Positions 6,497 to 15,178 of a DNA stretch of 39,243 nt are shown piece by piece. Made by a program: the position numbers and the translations under genes. The first letter of the stretch is position 1; each line of letters begins with the position of its first letter. The DNA lies in contig JBDRKQ010000040.1 in the NCBI GenBank assembly GCA_043813895.1, forward strand, positions 1-39,243, written 5' to 3'. This DNA is from CAZTAR01 sp043813895. Lineage in GTDB: Bacteria > Planctomycetota > Phycisphaerae > UBA1845 > UTPLA1. Below the pieces are notes generated by a model. The model worked only from the letters and a program-made list of their open reading frames with translations, was not told the origin of the DNA and ran no database searches.

Positions 6497-8193
6497 AGGC
6501 GGTGCAGCGCGACCCGGCCGAGCAGGAAGCCTGGCTTGCAGAGGCGTGTAGCGATGATGCCGCCCTGCTGGCGGAGGTTCTTCCGCTCGTTAGGGCGCAC
6601 GGATCGACCGATGACTTTCTCGAGAAACCGCTTCAGGGCCGAGAGGACCTGCCCGTCGCCAAGGGCTGGGACTCGGGACTGATCAGGCACGAGGAAGAGG
6701 CCCTGATAAGCCAACGCGTCGGCGCCTGGAAGCTCGTCAGGAGAATCGCCGCCGGCGGGATGGGGACCGTCTACGAGGCGATCCGCGACGACGGGCAGTA
6801 CGAGCACCGGGCGGCGATCAAGTTGATCCGCCCGGGCATCCGCTTTGACGAGCCGCGCCACCGGTTGAAGGTAATCCGGCAGTTCCGCGACGAGCAGCAG
6901 CATCTGGCGAACCTGGACCATCCCAACATCGCCAAGCTGCTGGACGGCGGCACGACCGAGGACGGTCTGCCGTACATCGTTATCGAGTACGTCCAGGGCG
7001 TCCCGATCACGAAGTACTGCGAAGAGCACGGGCTGACCCCGGCGGATCGGTTGCGACTGCTTCTCCCGATCTGCCGCGCGCTGCAGCACGCCCACGGCAA
7101 GCTGATCGCCCATCGCGACCTGAAGCCGAGCAACATCCTCGTATCGACGGGTGACGGCCAGCCGACACCCAGGCTCCTGGACTTCGGAATCGCCCAAGTG
7201 CTGAAGGACAAGACCCGCGAGGATGGCGACAAGATCACGTCGATGGGCCTCTTGCCGATGACGCCGGACTACGCGAGCCCGGAACAGATTCGGGGAGAGC
7301 CGATCAGCATCGTGAGCGACGTGTATTCACTCGGCGTCGTACTGTACGAGGTGTTGACGGGACACCTGCCCCACGAAGACGCCAGGTTCACGGCGGAATG
7401 GATCCTGAGCGACCAGGTAGCCAAGCCTCCCAGCAGAGTCCGGCGATCGATCAGCCGCGACATCGACACGATCGTGCTGAAAGCGATGGACAAGAGTCCT
7501 GCGCGACGATATCAGAGCGTCGGCAGCCTTGTCGACGACATCGAGCGATTCCTGGCAGGACTGCCGGTTCTCGCCCATCCTCCCAGCGCGTCGTATCAAC
7601 TCAGCAAGTTCGTTTCAAGGAACAAGTGGGGCATTGCCAGCACGCTGTTCTTGCTGGCGTTGGGGATTTCGGGCGGGCTGTGGATCGGCCTGTCACGTGT
7701 GGCCGCGCAGGAGAAGCTGAACCAGGAGGAGCTGCGCAATCTGGCCAGCAGCTTCTTCTACGTGGCGCGTTCGTCCTACAATGACGGACACTTCCAATCC
7801 GCAGAGGCGATTATGCGGAAGGTGATGGCGATTGAGGCAGAGCTGCCTTCCGAGCGGGATACGAGAGGACCCTGGATGATTGCCCAGGAGCGCGAACTCC
7901 TGGGCGCGGCACTACTGAGGCTGGGGCAGCTGGATGAGGAAACAGAGCGTCACCTTGTGGAGAGTTACCGCGATATCAAGGGCTGCTTTGGCCCAGATCG
8001 CACGATGAGAGCCCATGTACGGATCACACTTTTCTTTGCCAAATCAGGTCAAGCGGAGAAAGCCGGCATATGGCGGGAGTTGGGCGTCGAGACGTGGGGG
8101 GATCAGTTCGTCGTTGCCCTCGAAGCCGCCACGACATTCAATCTAATGGAAACGGCCTGGAAAGTGATTGCTCGCTGGATCAAGAAACGTTAG
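6466..8193 (+). CDS. Transmembrane serine/threonine protein kinase
   Basis: This is a 575-residue Hanks-type kinase. The short N-terminal segment RRVEELFHEAVQRDPAEQEAWL resembles the helical lead-in of planctomycete kinases paired with ECF sigma factors. In the kinase domain the glycine loop is IAAGGMGTVY at 94-103, the catalytic Lys is in AIKL (K119), the catalytic loop is HRDLKPSN at 216-223, DFG is at 239-241, and YASPEQ serves as the APE motif; all key residues are intact. One transmembrane helix spans about 388-409 (WGIASTLFLLALGISGGLW). The ~165-residue outer domain is short and helical, without the long TPR array of many relatives. The ATG at 6466 has GAGGAG 7 nt upstream, but both sit in a tandem duplication. 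It likely phosphorylates and controls the sigma factor encoded just before it. Confidence 0.92.
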   Translation: MSRRVEELFHEAVQRDPAEQEAWLAEACSDDAALLAEVLPLVRAHGSTDDFLEKPLQGREDLPVAKGWDSGLIRHEEEALISQRVGAWKLVRRIAAGGMGTVYEAIRDDGQYEHRAAIKLIRPGIRFDEPRHRLKVIRQFRDEQQHLANLDHPNIAKLLDGGTTEDGLPYIVIEYVQGVPITKYCEEHGLTPADRLRLLLPICRALQHAHGKLIAHRDLKPSNILVSTGDGQPTPRLLDFGIAQVLKDKTREDGDKITSMGLLPMTPDYASPEQIRGEPISIVSDVYSLGVVLYEVLTGHLPHEDARFTAEWILSDQVAKPPSRVRRSISRDIDTIVLKAMDKSPARRYQSVGSLVDDIERFLAGLPVLAHPPSASYQLSKFVSRNKWGIASTLFLLALGISGGLWIGLSRVAAQEKLNQEELRNLASSFFYVARSSYNDGHFQSAEAIMRKVMAIEAELPSERDTRGPWMIAQERELLGAALLRLGQLDEETERHLVESYRDIKGCFGPDRTMRAHVRITLFFAKSGQAEKAGIWRELGVETWGDQFVVALEAATTFNLMETAWKVIARWIKKR

Positions 8194-8255
8194 CTCCTGC
8201 TTTCCGTTTTGCCGGTTCGGCCTTGCGCGGTTCGCCGCTCTACACTCCCCAGCTC

Positions 8256-9827
8256 CTACGCCCCATCCGCCCGGCGCGTCAGCCAGCCGGTGTTGCGCAG
8301 GGTGAGGGCGGCGTACGGCAGTATCCACGACAAACATGCCACCCAGAAGAACTTGTACGCCAAGAGCCAGATCCAGTCGCTGTCGCGTTCGTTGCGGTAG
8401 TAGATGGCGGACACGATGGTCGCGAATACGAGGATGATGCCAATCCGGTGGAGTAGGTACCCGTCACTTGTGACGAGCATCGCCACGCTATTGACAACGA
8501 GCAGCGGCGGCAGAACCAGGGACAGCAAGACCAACAGCATGTTCACGCGCAGGTGGTTCAGATAGCGCGTGCGGAAGCGGGTAAAGAGAAACCGAAACAG
8601 CACGATCGTTTCCCGGATGTTGCTGCGTGCCCACCGCAGAAACATCCGCACGAGGCCTCCGTAGGTGTGCGGCATCTTGCTCGAGACGACCGCGTTGCCC
8701 TGATAGGCGGTCATCCACCCGTCCCGAAGAAACAGGTTGGTCATTGCTCGGTCCTCGCCGGTGATGCACGGCAGGCCGAGAAACCTCTGGTTGAGCCACT
8801 CGTCCGCGTGAGCCCGAACCACGTCCGCCCGATAGACGCTCAGCGCGCCGGGCGTGCAGAAGACGCCGCGGAACCCGTTCTGGTAGGCCCTGACGAACTT
8901 AAACGAGAGACTGAAATAGCACTTCAGGAAACGCGTGATCAGGCTTTGGTGAGGGTTCAAGACCTCCACGCAACCCGCCACGCAACCAATGCCCGGCTCG
9001 CGGACCAGAGGCGTCACGGCATTGCGCAGCGACTCGGACTTGAGGATGCTATCCGAGTCGATCGTCACGAAGACGTCGCCGCGAGCCCTCGCAAAACCCA
9101 AGTGCAGCGCGTGACGTTTCCCTTTGTTGCGGGGATGCCGCAGTGTGGAGACGCGGGCCCGGCCTCTTGCCTCCCTGGCCGCCGCCAGGATGTGCAGCCA
9201 GGTATCGTCGGTGCTGCCGTCGTCGATGACGATGATCTCCAGACAGTCGGCGGGGTAGTCACTCGCCGCTGCCGAGAGGATCGCCTGCCTTACGAGTGGC
9301 CCTTCGTTGAACGCGGGAATCAAGACGGAGACGCGAGGCAGCGTGCTGTCGTCCACAGACGCCATCGGTCGATACCGCAACCACAGCACGACGCGCCAAG
9401 CCAGCGCGCCGCACATCACAAGGCCGTATGCACACGCCAGGCACCAGAAGAGCTTCCCCTGGACAGAGCGCGGGGCAAGGCTGTCGAAAGCCCACAGCCG
9501 CCCGCTTGCCAGCACCATCGCCAGGAGCGCCGCCGCAACCACGACGATCGCAACTTTCAAAATAGGCTCGAATCTGATCCAGGAGACGCCGAAGCAGGGC
9601 GCCTGCACTCTGGGGAGCACCGGTGTCTCGCCGGTCGTACCAGGTGGATCGCACGTGGGGCTCTTGCGCCACAATTCGGTCGCGGTCGAAGTTCTCGCCG
9701 TCGAACCTCCGATCTCTCGGCTCCTGGCCCCTGGCCTCTGACCGCTGACCCCTGACCGCTCGTCGAGCAGCGCCGTCCACGGCACCGGTCGATTAGCAGT
9801 CCTTGTTGGTTCGTCAAGGCGAATCAT
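8256..9827 (-). CDS. Membrane family-2 glycosyltransferase (polysaccharide synthase type)
   Basis: The core is a GT2 domain like NodC/hyaluronan/PgaC-type synthases: VSVLIPAFNEGP, IIVIDDGSTDDT, the acidic TIDSDS metal-binding motif, ITGEDRAMT with the catalytic Asp, and FLRWARSNIRE as the (Q/R)xxRW acceptor motif. Two transmembrane helices precede the domain and about three follow it, so it probably polymerises and exports a polysaccharide at the inner membrane. The 5' end is uncertain. The ATG at 9827 gives 523 residues, but its first ~85 residues are encoded by repeat-like DNA (a TTGETPVLP segment and a CTGACC-rich segment). A TTG at 9560 just before the first helix would give about 434 residues, the usual length. 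Neither start has a strong ribosome-binding site. It is not in an operon: the 62-bp gap from the kinase separates convergent genes. Confidence 0.85.
   Translation of the reverse strand: MIRLDEPTRTANRPVPWTALLDERSGVSGQRPGARSREIGGSTARTSTATELWRKSPTCDPPGTTGETPVLPRVQAPCFGVSWIRFEPILKVAIVVVAAALLAMVLASGRLWAFDSLAPRSVQGKLFWCLACAYGLVMCGALAWRVVLWLRYRPMASVDDSTLPRVSVLIPAFNEGPLVRQAILSAAASDYPADCLEIIVIDDGSTDDTWLHILAAAREARGRARVSTLRHPRNKGKRHALHLGFARARGDVFVTIDSDSILKSESLRNAVTPLVREPGIGCVAGCVEVLNPHQSLITRFLKCYFSLSFKFVRAYQNGFRGVFCTPGALSVYRADVVRAHADEWLNQRFLGLPCITGEDRAMTNLFLRDGWMTAYQGNAVVSSKMPHTYGGLVRMFLRWARSNIRETIVLFRFLFTRFRTRYLNHLRVNMLLVLLSLVLPPLLVVNSVAMLVTSDGYLLHRIGIILVFATIVSAIYYRNERDSDWIWLLAYKFFWVACLSWILPYAALTLRNTGWLTRRADGA
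9611..9760. repeat. Repeat-like DNA at the 5' end of the glycosyltransferase gene
   Basis: At 9619-9635 there is a small hairpin, ACCGG-TGTCTCG-CCGGT, inside an AGCACCGGTGTCTCGCCGGT word of a kind that is common as a dispersed repeat in related genomes (recalled, not searched). At about 9718-9760 there is a degenerate tandem of CTGGCC, CTGACC and CCCTGACC words. Both would be translated if the long start at 9827 is used. Confidence 0.5.
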
Positions 9828-10062
9828 CGGGCCTGATCACCCCCTCAATTGCCACCATCCGTGCCGCCGAGATCATCCTGAGGGCATTCTAACGCGAAGC
9901 ACGTTCCCTGTGCTATCGGCCGTCATGCCACAGCCTGCCGCAGGCCATGCTGACGGACGGAGCCTCCACCCTTCGTCGGCTCGGGTTCTACACCACTTGC
10001 AGAGCCATGCCTCCTAATCCGTAAGACACGGCCAACCGCCCCGAAGTTGGCAGGAGAAGGAT

Positions 10063-10599
10063 ATGGGAAGATGCCTAGAACGCGGAATCGCGGGGCCTCC
10101 CCATGCACACCGGCGCGACTTTTTCGGCCCTGCGCTGCGAAAGACACGCGTGGCCGTTATAACACACCTCATGGGAATGCGACTCGGACACACACACGAG
10201 CCGGGACCGGAGCCCTGCGAAACGGACGCACTCAGCCACCGCCGACATCTGGCAGCGCTCGTGGTGACAGGCCTTCTGTTCGCCGCCACACTCGCCTTCT
10301 TGCCGACCCGGCCGCGCGTTGTCGGGGAGAGGGCAAGTGTGGATCATCAGTGTCTGGCCCAACTGGAACGCGGTGTTGATCCCGACACTGCCGACTGGTT
10401 TGAGCTTGCCCAGTTGCCCGGTATCGGAGAGGTCCTCGCCAAACGCATCGTTGCGTTCCGCGAGACGGGGCAGACCAAATGCGAAAAGAGTGGTCGTGTC
10501 TTCACGTGCGCCGCCGGCCTGACACAGGTGCGAGGCGTGGGAGAACGAACCGTGCATCGAATCAGTCCGTTTCTGCGATTCCACACCGGCCACCCGTAG
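10063..10599 (+). CDS. ComEA-like helix-hairpin-helix protein, membrane anchored
   Basis: The C-terminal ~75 residues carry paired helix-hairpin-helix motifs typical of ComEA: VDPDTADWFELAQLPGIGEVLAKRIVAFRE, then LTQVRGVGERTVHRISPFLRF. This fold binds double-stranded DNA without sequence preference. A single hydrophobic helix (HLAALVVTGLLFAATLAFL) lies just before it, which would place the DNA-binding part outside the inner membrane, as in competence proteins. The start at ATG 10063 follows a strong AGGAGAAGG; a later in-frame ATG at 10171 lacks one but would give a more usual short cytoplasmic leader. Cys residues at CEKSGRVFTC between the two motifs are unusual. No other competence gene is nearby, so a role in DNA uptake is only inferred from the fold. 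Confidence 0.75.
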   Translation: MGRCLERGIAGPPHAHRRDFFGPALRKTRVAVITHLMGMRLGHTHEPGPEPCETDALSHRRHLAALVVTGLLFAATLAFLPTRPRVVGERASVDHQCLAQLERGVDPDTADWFELAQLPGIGEVLAKRIVAFRETGQTKCEKSGRVFTCAAGLTQVRGVGERTVHRISPFLRFHTGHP

Positions 10600-10860
10600 T
10601 GTTGCGTTACTTCTCAACTGATGGGCGGCACGGTCAAGCGACAGCTTGGCCGTGGTTTGGCTCACGTGCTTCACGGCTCAGCATAGCTGGACCGTGCCAC
10701 TCTGAATCCATCAACTGAGCGGTAACGGAGCACTGGCGACCCGAGGCGATACACGACAAGCCGACCGGTTGACAGGCCGTTACGGGGCCGATAGGGTCAC
10801 CGTATCGACCGTGTGCACGTGCGTACGTGTGCCGGCCCTGCCGAGCGTGGTGGTGGAAGT

Positions 10861-11199
10861 ATGTCCGTCAAAGACTGGTCCGACAACATCATCCTAGCCG
10901 ATCTCCAGGACGATCCGCAGTTCTCAGACGATCTCAACGCCTTGCAGGATCTCGTGGAGAAGCGAAACGGCTGTCACGTCGTGCTGGACTTCTCGAACGT
11001 CACCTTCCTCAACTCGTCCAACATCGCGAAGCTCCTGAAGCTGCGCAAGCTGCTCCACGGGTCCGCACCCGGCAAGTTGCGGCTGTGCGGCATCCAGACG
11101 GGCGTTTGGGGCGTCTTCCTCGTCACAGGCCTTGATAAGATTTTCGATTTCTGCAACGACGTGCCCAGCGGCCTGGCCAGCGTCCAAATGGACCAGTAG
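10861..11199 (+). CDS. STAS-domain protein (anti-sigma factor antagonist-like)
   Basis: The 112 residues form a single STAS domain: a beta strand HVVLDFSNVTFLNSS leads to the loop with the potentially phosphorylated serine (S52 or S53), then the helix NIAKLLKLRKLLHG, the strand KLRLCGIQ, and the IFDFCND end. I chose ATG 10861 after GGTGGAAG. In partner switching such proteins bind an anti-sigma kinase when unphosphorylated and release the sigma factor. It stands alone here; the nearest HATPase anti-sigma gene is 3.5 kb away on the other strand. The sequence resembles the STAS protein at 15179-15535 around the SFSNV/DFSNV and LNSS/LSSA segments, so the two may be paralogues. Confidence 0.85.
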   Translation: MSVKDWSDNIILADLQDDPQFSDDLNALQDLVEKRNGCHVVLDFSNVTFLNSSNIAKLLKLRKLLHGSAPGKLRLCGIQTGVWGVFLVTGLDKIFDFCNDVPSGLASVQMDQ

Positions 11200-11294
11200 G
11201 TCGCCACACGTTTTCCCTGCATGACATTGCTGAACCGTCCTTCGGCAGAGGAGCCAAAGGCTTCGGTCTGTGCCGTGTCTCAAAAGAGAAGAGC

Positions 11295-11312
11295 CGCGGA
11301 CTTCAGTCCGCG
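11295..11312. repeat. Palindromic repeat CGCGGACT-TC-AGTCCGCG
   Basis: This is a perfect 8-bp stem with a 2-nt loop, embedded in AAGAGCCGCGG...CCGCGCGG. A sister copy is at 33504-33521 with a compensated base pair (A-T to G-C). It lies in the convergent gap between the STAS gene and the S41 protease gene and could also act as an mRNA end. Confidence 0.8.
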
Positions 11313-11391
11313 CGGTCATTCCCGGCGAGGAGACGCTTGCACCTTCGGACGGCCGCGCGGGCGGAAGCACGCTGCTGTCAAGCAGCGCCGA

Positions 11392-13767
11392 TCAATGTCG
11401 CTCGGCCGGCGGCTTGATCTTCTCTTCCGTGTCGGCGTGGGACAGCACGCGCTCGGCGCGCGGCACCATCGCCCACGGCTGATCGCTCAACAGCTTGATA
11501 CGCATGATGTCCACCGCGAAAGAGACTTGCGGATCGGTGTCGGGATGGTCATCCTCCTGAAAATGCAGATTGGGCTGGCTGGTGGGCTGTCGGTCAAGCA
11601 CCGCCTGCGGGATTGCATCCTGATCTCTGCCCCTGAGCAGGTCTCTCTCGCGGCGGATACGTAGGATCTTCATGATCTCTTGGGGAATCACGTTGACGAC
11701 GACATGCGGTTCCACACCCCACATCTTCGAATCCTCCTCCCGGTGCAGAAGATACCACTTACCCGGCATATCCTCGTCGGGGATGTAGTAATGGGCGGTC
11801 GTCAGTTTGAGGTAAGCCTGGTTGTCGGCGATCGGGATGAGGTTCTGGACGCTGCCCTTGCCGAAAGTCCGCGTCCCGATGACACAGGCCTCCTTCAGGC
11901 CGGCCAGTGCGCCCGCGACGATCTCGCTGGCGCTGGCGCTGTACTCGTTCACGAGAACGATGAGCGGCATGACGTCCGCGCCGCGCGACCGCCTCGAGTA
12001 GATATCCGCGTTCTGCGACGGCTCGCGTCCGCGCGTCTGGACAATGGGACTGTGGTCACCGAGGAAGACTTCACACATCTCCACCGCGCTCGTCAACAGG
12101 CCGCCGGGATTGAACCGCAGATCCAGAATCATCCCCCGGCAACCCTCCTCTCGCAGTTGCCCGATCGCCGCATCGAGATCCTCCACCGTCTTGTCCATAA
12201 AACCGGTGACGCCCACGTAGGCGATCTTATTGGCCGGGTCGATGAAGTAATCCCAGCCCGTCTTTCTGGACTCGTCGCGATGATAGCCACGGACCGTCTT
12301 GATCTCGATCTGCTGCCGCGTCAGGACCACCTTCCTGCTCTGGTCGGTCAGCGAGTCGCGGATCGTCAGCGTGACATCCGTGCCGGGCTCGCCGGTGATG
12401 ACCCGCACCGCCTGGTTGATCGTCATCTCCAGTGTGCTCTTGCCGTCCACCTCCGTGATCAAGTCACCCGGCTTGATGCCGGCCTTGAATGCCGGCGAGT
12501 CTTCGAGCGGTGATTCGACACGGACATATTGGCCTTCCGGCTGCGTGATCTGGATGCCAACGCCGACGAACTTCCCGCGTGTGTGCTTGTTGAACTCGTC
12601 CACCTCGGCGGGCCAGATCACCGCGGTGAACTCGTCGAGCGGCTCCAAGAGCCCGGCCACGAATTCATTGACAAGAACGGCCTCGGGCAACCCCAGGCTG
12701 TCTTTGTTGGCCGCCAAGGCCCGGCGAAACACGCTCATGACGTGCCGCGCCCGAAACCGCGGGGCGGGCTCGATCCGGCGCTGCATGAGACCCTCGAGCT
12801 GCGTCACAAACGAATCGACCAGATCGGAATCGCCCACCGTCGGAAACGTCTCGGCGAGAGAAGGGGACCTCGCCAGCATCTGGAGGTTTTGCAGGCCGCT
12901 GGTGCAGAGTTCCTTGAAATCGGCTTCTTTGACGTAGTCGTCCTCGATTCTCCCCAAGATTTCCTCGATGACGCCGGGCGCCACGTCTCGCAGGTTCGCT
13001 CGCCAATCACTCTTGGCCCCATAGACGAAATCGAAGTGCGCCCGCTTGCGGCAGAAATCAAATCCGTCCTCATACGCCTTATTGTCGGGATAAAGGGTCC
13101 TGAGAATGTCATACAGGACCAGGGCGTCCCGCCAGTCATTCTGGCTCTTGTATTCCTCTATTTCCTCAAGCGTCTTCTCGACGATCTCCTGGAGCCACGG
13201 CTCCGCCCGAAAGGCGTCCTCGTCCTTGGCGTTCGCCATCGCCCGTTGGGCGTAATCCAGCGCCTTGCTCCAGCGGTGGACTTCGGGTTTCTCGTCCTCT
13301 TTGGTCGGGCCCTCGTCGTCTTCGCCGTCTTCGCCCCGATCCTCTGCACCTGTCGGCTCCGCAGCATCGGGCTGATTCCCATCAGACGCCTCAGCCGCTT
13401 TCTCGATCGGCGTCCGGGATCTCGCCAATTCACCGGCCTTCTTCGCCTCTTCTACAAAATAGTTGAAGCTGCGGAGGCGGAGGTCCTCGCGGCTACTAGT
13501 CAGTTCTCTGGATTCCCGCAGCCAGTCAAGCGCAACGTCAAGCTCTGCGTGGTTCGGCTCCAGCCGGTGGACCTGCTCGAAGGTAGCTAGGGCAGCGCTG
13601 AAGTCACCGGCCAGCACCTGGTCGGAACCCTTGCGCCACAGTTCCCTGGCGGTGGCGGAGGTGAACCGCAGCTCTCCGGAATCCGCGAGCGCCAGGCCGC
13701 TGCCAAGCGCCGCGACACTGACGACAACGGCGACGATCAGACGCCTGAATACACGATGAATCAGCAT
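11392..13767 (-). CDS. Carboxyl-terminal processing protease, S41 family, with PDZ domain
   Basis: The 791-residue periplasmic protease starts at ATG 13767 with GGAG 5 nt upstream and a signal peptide (RLIVAVVVSVAALGSGLALA). An N-terminal TPR-like region (LRFTSATARELWRKGSDQVLAGDFSAALATFEQVHRLEPNH) is followed by an acidic Asp/Glu linker. A helical region precedes the PDZ domain (GVGIQITQPEGQYVRVESPLEDSPAFKAGIKPGDLITEVDG). The S41 core has LRFNPGGLL, the catalytic serine in NEYSASASEI (about residue 612), and the lysine in TFGKGSVQ about 25 residues on, so the Ser/Lys dyad is intact. Such enzymes trim or degrade envelope proteins from their C-termini. The gene is monocistronic with its own promoter at 14031-14060. 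The length is larger than typical CtpA (about 430) because of the N-terminal TPR-like extension. Confidence 0.93.
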   Translation of the reverse strand: MLIHRVFRRLIVAVVVSVAALGSGLALADSGELRFTSATARELWRKGSDQVLAGDFSAALATFEQVHRLEPNHAELDVALDWLRESRELTSSREDLRLRSFNYFVEEAKKAGELARSRTPIEKAAEASDGNQPDAAEPTGAEDRGEDGEDDEGPTKEDEKPEVHRWSKALDYAQRAMANAKDEDAFRAEPWLQEIVEKTLEEIEEYKSQNDWRDALVLYDILRTLYPDNKAYEDGFDFCRKRAHFDFVYGAKSDWRANLRDVAPGVIEEILGRIEDDYVKEADFKELCTSGLQNLQMLARSPSLAETFPTVGDSDLVDSFVTQLEGLMQRRIEPAPRFRARHVMSVFRRALAANKDSLGLPEAVLVNEFVAGLLEPLDEFTAVIWPAEVDEFNKHTRGKFVGVGIQITQPEGQYVRVESPLEDSPAFKAGIKPGDLITEVDGKSTLEMTINQAVRVITGEPGTDVTLTIRDSLTDQSRKVVLTRQQIEIKTVRGYHRDESRKTGWDYFIDPANKIAYVGVTGFMDKTVEDLDAAIGQLREEGCRGMILDLRFNPGGLLTSAVEMCEVFLGDHSPIVQTRGREPSQNADIYSRRSRGADVMPLIVLVNEYSASASEIVAGALAGLKEACVIGTRTFGKGSVQNLIPIADNQAYLKLTTAHYYIPDEDMPGKWYLLHREEDSKMWGVEPHVVVNVIPQEIMKILRIRRERDLLRGRDQDAIPQAVLDRQPTSQPNLHFQEDDHPDTDPQVSFAVDIMRIKLLSDQPWAMVPRAERVLSHADTEEKIKPPAERH

Positions 13768-14298
13768 AGGATCTCCATGAGTCTCTACCAGAGAACCGGC
13801 CGGCCTATGGCCTGATGGGGCGAAGTCCTCCGGCGCTCGATTCCCCGTCCAACCGTCGGGCAGCCGTTCCAAGGCCGCTCGATCCGCCGCCAACGGTTCT
13901 CGCTGCTCTGACCTAGGACCCCCTAGGCACGCAGAGCCCGGCGTGCGTGCGGCAGCGGCGTTCGCCGGAACCCAAACGCCGGCCTGCCTCGTCCCGGCAT
14001 CCCGCGCCCGGCACCCACGGAACCCACAGGATTATATGATTCCACACCTGGTAGGTTCAACATTTTCGGGCCTTGCCGGGCCATCCTAGTGGCTTCATCG
14101 GATGTCAGAGCCTCCCTCCTTAACGAACGGAGCCCGTATCCGGTTCGGACTTTCCGGAGCAAGTCACTGCCGCTGAAGCGATTACGGGAAACCCGACAGT
14201 CCGGAATCCCGCGTACCCGGGAAACACATCTCCGGATGTTCCACGTCCGAGAATGTCGTCAGGGCGCCGATTTGGATACGGCAGAATCGCAGGCCGCT
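13768..14298. other. 531-bp intergenic region upstream of the S41 protease gene
   Basis: No credible gene lies here. It contains the promoter at 14031-14060 and therefore a leader of about 255 nt for the protease mRNA. The rest is GC-rich sequence without a clear repeat or RNA gene. The end of the partner-switching operon abuts it at 14299, with no obvious intrinsic terminator. Confidence 0.5.
14031..14060 (-). promoter_or_regulatory. Sigma-70-type promoter for the S41 protease
   Basis: On the minus strand TTGAAC (14060-14055) is followed by an 18-nt spacer and a perfect TATAAT (14036-14031). It lies in a short AT-rich patch and points to the protease start 264 nt downstream. Confidence 0.6.
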
Positions 14299-14694
14299 TT
14301 ATGGGTCGGAGACCGCGGCCCCCAGCGCATCCTCTATCGTGTCGAAGATCCGGAACAGTTGCGTCAAACGCGTCAGTTGCAGAAGGGCGAGAATCGACTC
14401 CTGAGGCGCCACCACGCGCACCTCGCCTCGCTGTCGGCGGCAGCGGAGATAGCCGGCAATGATACCGCCCAGGCCCGTGGACTCGACGAAATCCAGGCGA
14501 GACATTTCCAGCACGATGACGTGAGGCTGTTCTGAGGCCAATTCGACCAGGCACTCTCCGAGCCTTGAGGAGACCTCCATCGTGCAGGAGCCGGACAGCC
14601 GAGCGATCACGCCGTTCGGACGCCGCTCGATCCCTATCGAGAACGGCGTGTCCGGAGCCAGACCCTTGCAGCTCGAATTCGATCGCGTGTTCAT
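14299..14694 (-). CDS. STAS-domain anti-sigma factor antagonist (RsbV/SpoIIAA-like)
   Basis: The 131-residue STAS protein has the classic phospho-acceptor loop DFVESTGLGGIIAGYLRCR with Ser72, preceded by the strand HVIVLEMSRLDFV and followed by EVRVVAP and LFRIFDTIEDAL. The ATG at 14694 overlaps the stop of the preceding HATPase gene (ATGA), so the two are translationally coupled. Known partners of this type are phosphorylated by the HATPase anti-sigma kinase, and dephosphorylation lets them sequester it. It ends the three-gene operon. Confidence 0.9.
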   Translation of the reverse strand: MNTRSNSSCKGLAPDTPFSIGIERRPNGVIARLSGSCTMEVSSRLGECLVELASEQPHVIVLEMSRLDFVESTGLGGIIAGYLRCRRQRGEVRVVAPQESILALLQLTRLTQLFRIFDTIEDALGAAVSDP

Positions 14695-15098
14695 TGCTTA
14701 TTCAGAATCACCAAGTGAACAGAGTTCCCGTCCTTGCTGAACTCGACCTTGTCCAGATAGGCCCGCATCAACATGATTCCACGACCATGGGGCCGATCGA
14801 TATACTCGGGCTGCGTCGGGTCGGGCACGTCGGCCGGCTCGAAACCGTTGCCTTGGTCACACACCTCGATCTCGATTCGCTCCCGATCGACCTTGTACCG
14901 AACCGTAATGTGCTTTCCAGGGTCGCACCTGTTGCCATGGCGGAAGGCGTTCGTGAACGCCTCTTCGAGGGCCAGCTTGATCGCGAAGGTCGCGTTCTCG
15001 CAATAGCCGCACGCAGCCGCTTCCTCGAGGATCAACCTTTCGGGTTCCTTGGCGGCCGAGAGATCGTTTGGAACGATGATTTCCTTCAATGCCTGCAA
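14691..15098 (-). CDS. HATPase_c anti-sigma factor kinase (RsbW/SpoIIAB-like)
   Basis: The GHKL ATPase fold is clear: N-box ALEEAFTNAFRHGN, G1 box VCDQGNGFEP, and G2 segment RPHGRGIMLMRAYLD. There is no histidine-kinase dimerisation domain, so this is a free-standing anti-sigma serine kinase acting in the cytoplasm. The start is not settled. No ATG exists in frame; candidates are TTG 15098, TTG 15089 (just before KEIIVPND) and TTG 15167, none with a good ribosome-binding site. Translational coupling to the upstream STAS gene (stop at 15179) may compensate. The length of about 135 residues fits the family. The target sigma factor is not encoded in this operon. Confidence 0.88.
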   Translation of the reverse strand: MQALKEIIVPNDLSAAKEPERLILEEAAACGYCENATFAIKLALEEAFTNAFRHGNRCDPGKHITVRYKVDRERIEIEVCDQGNGFEPADVPDPTQPEYIDRPHGRGIMLMRAYLDKVEFSKDGNSVHLVILNKQ

Positions 15099-15178
15099 TC
15101 CGCGATTACGGCCCGAAGACCAACAGTATCCGTCATGGAGCCCGAAAGCCCCCCGCCCGCGATCCAACCGACCGCGGC

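Noticed and set aside
6494..6682. A 62-codon ORF starting at the second duplicated ATG
   Set aside because: It overlaps the kinase in another frame, and its composition (Arg-rich) is that of a shifted reading of a kinase gene, so it is treated as a by-product.
12529..13590. A 353-codon open frame antisense to the S41 protease gene
   Set aside because: It mirrors the protease codons, has no recognised domain, and is expected in high-GC DNA.
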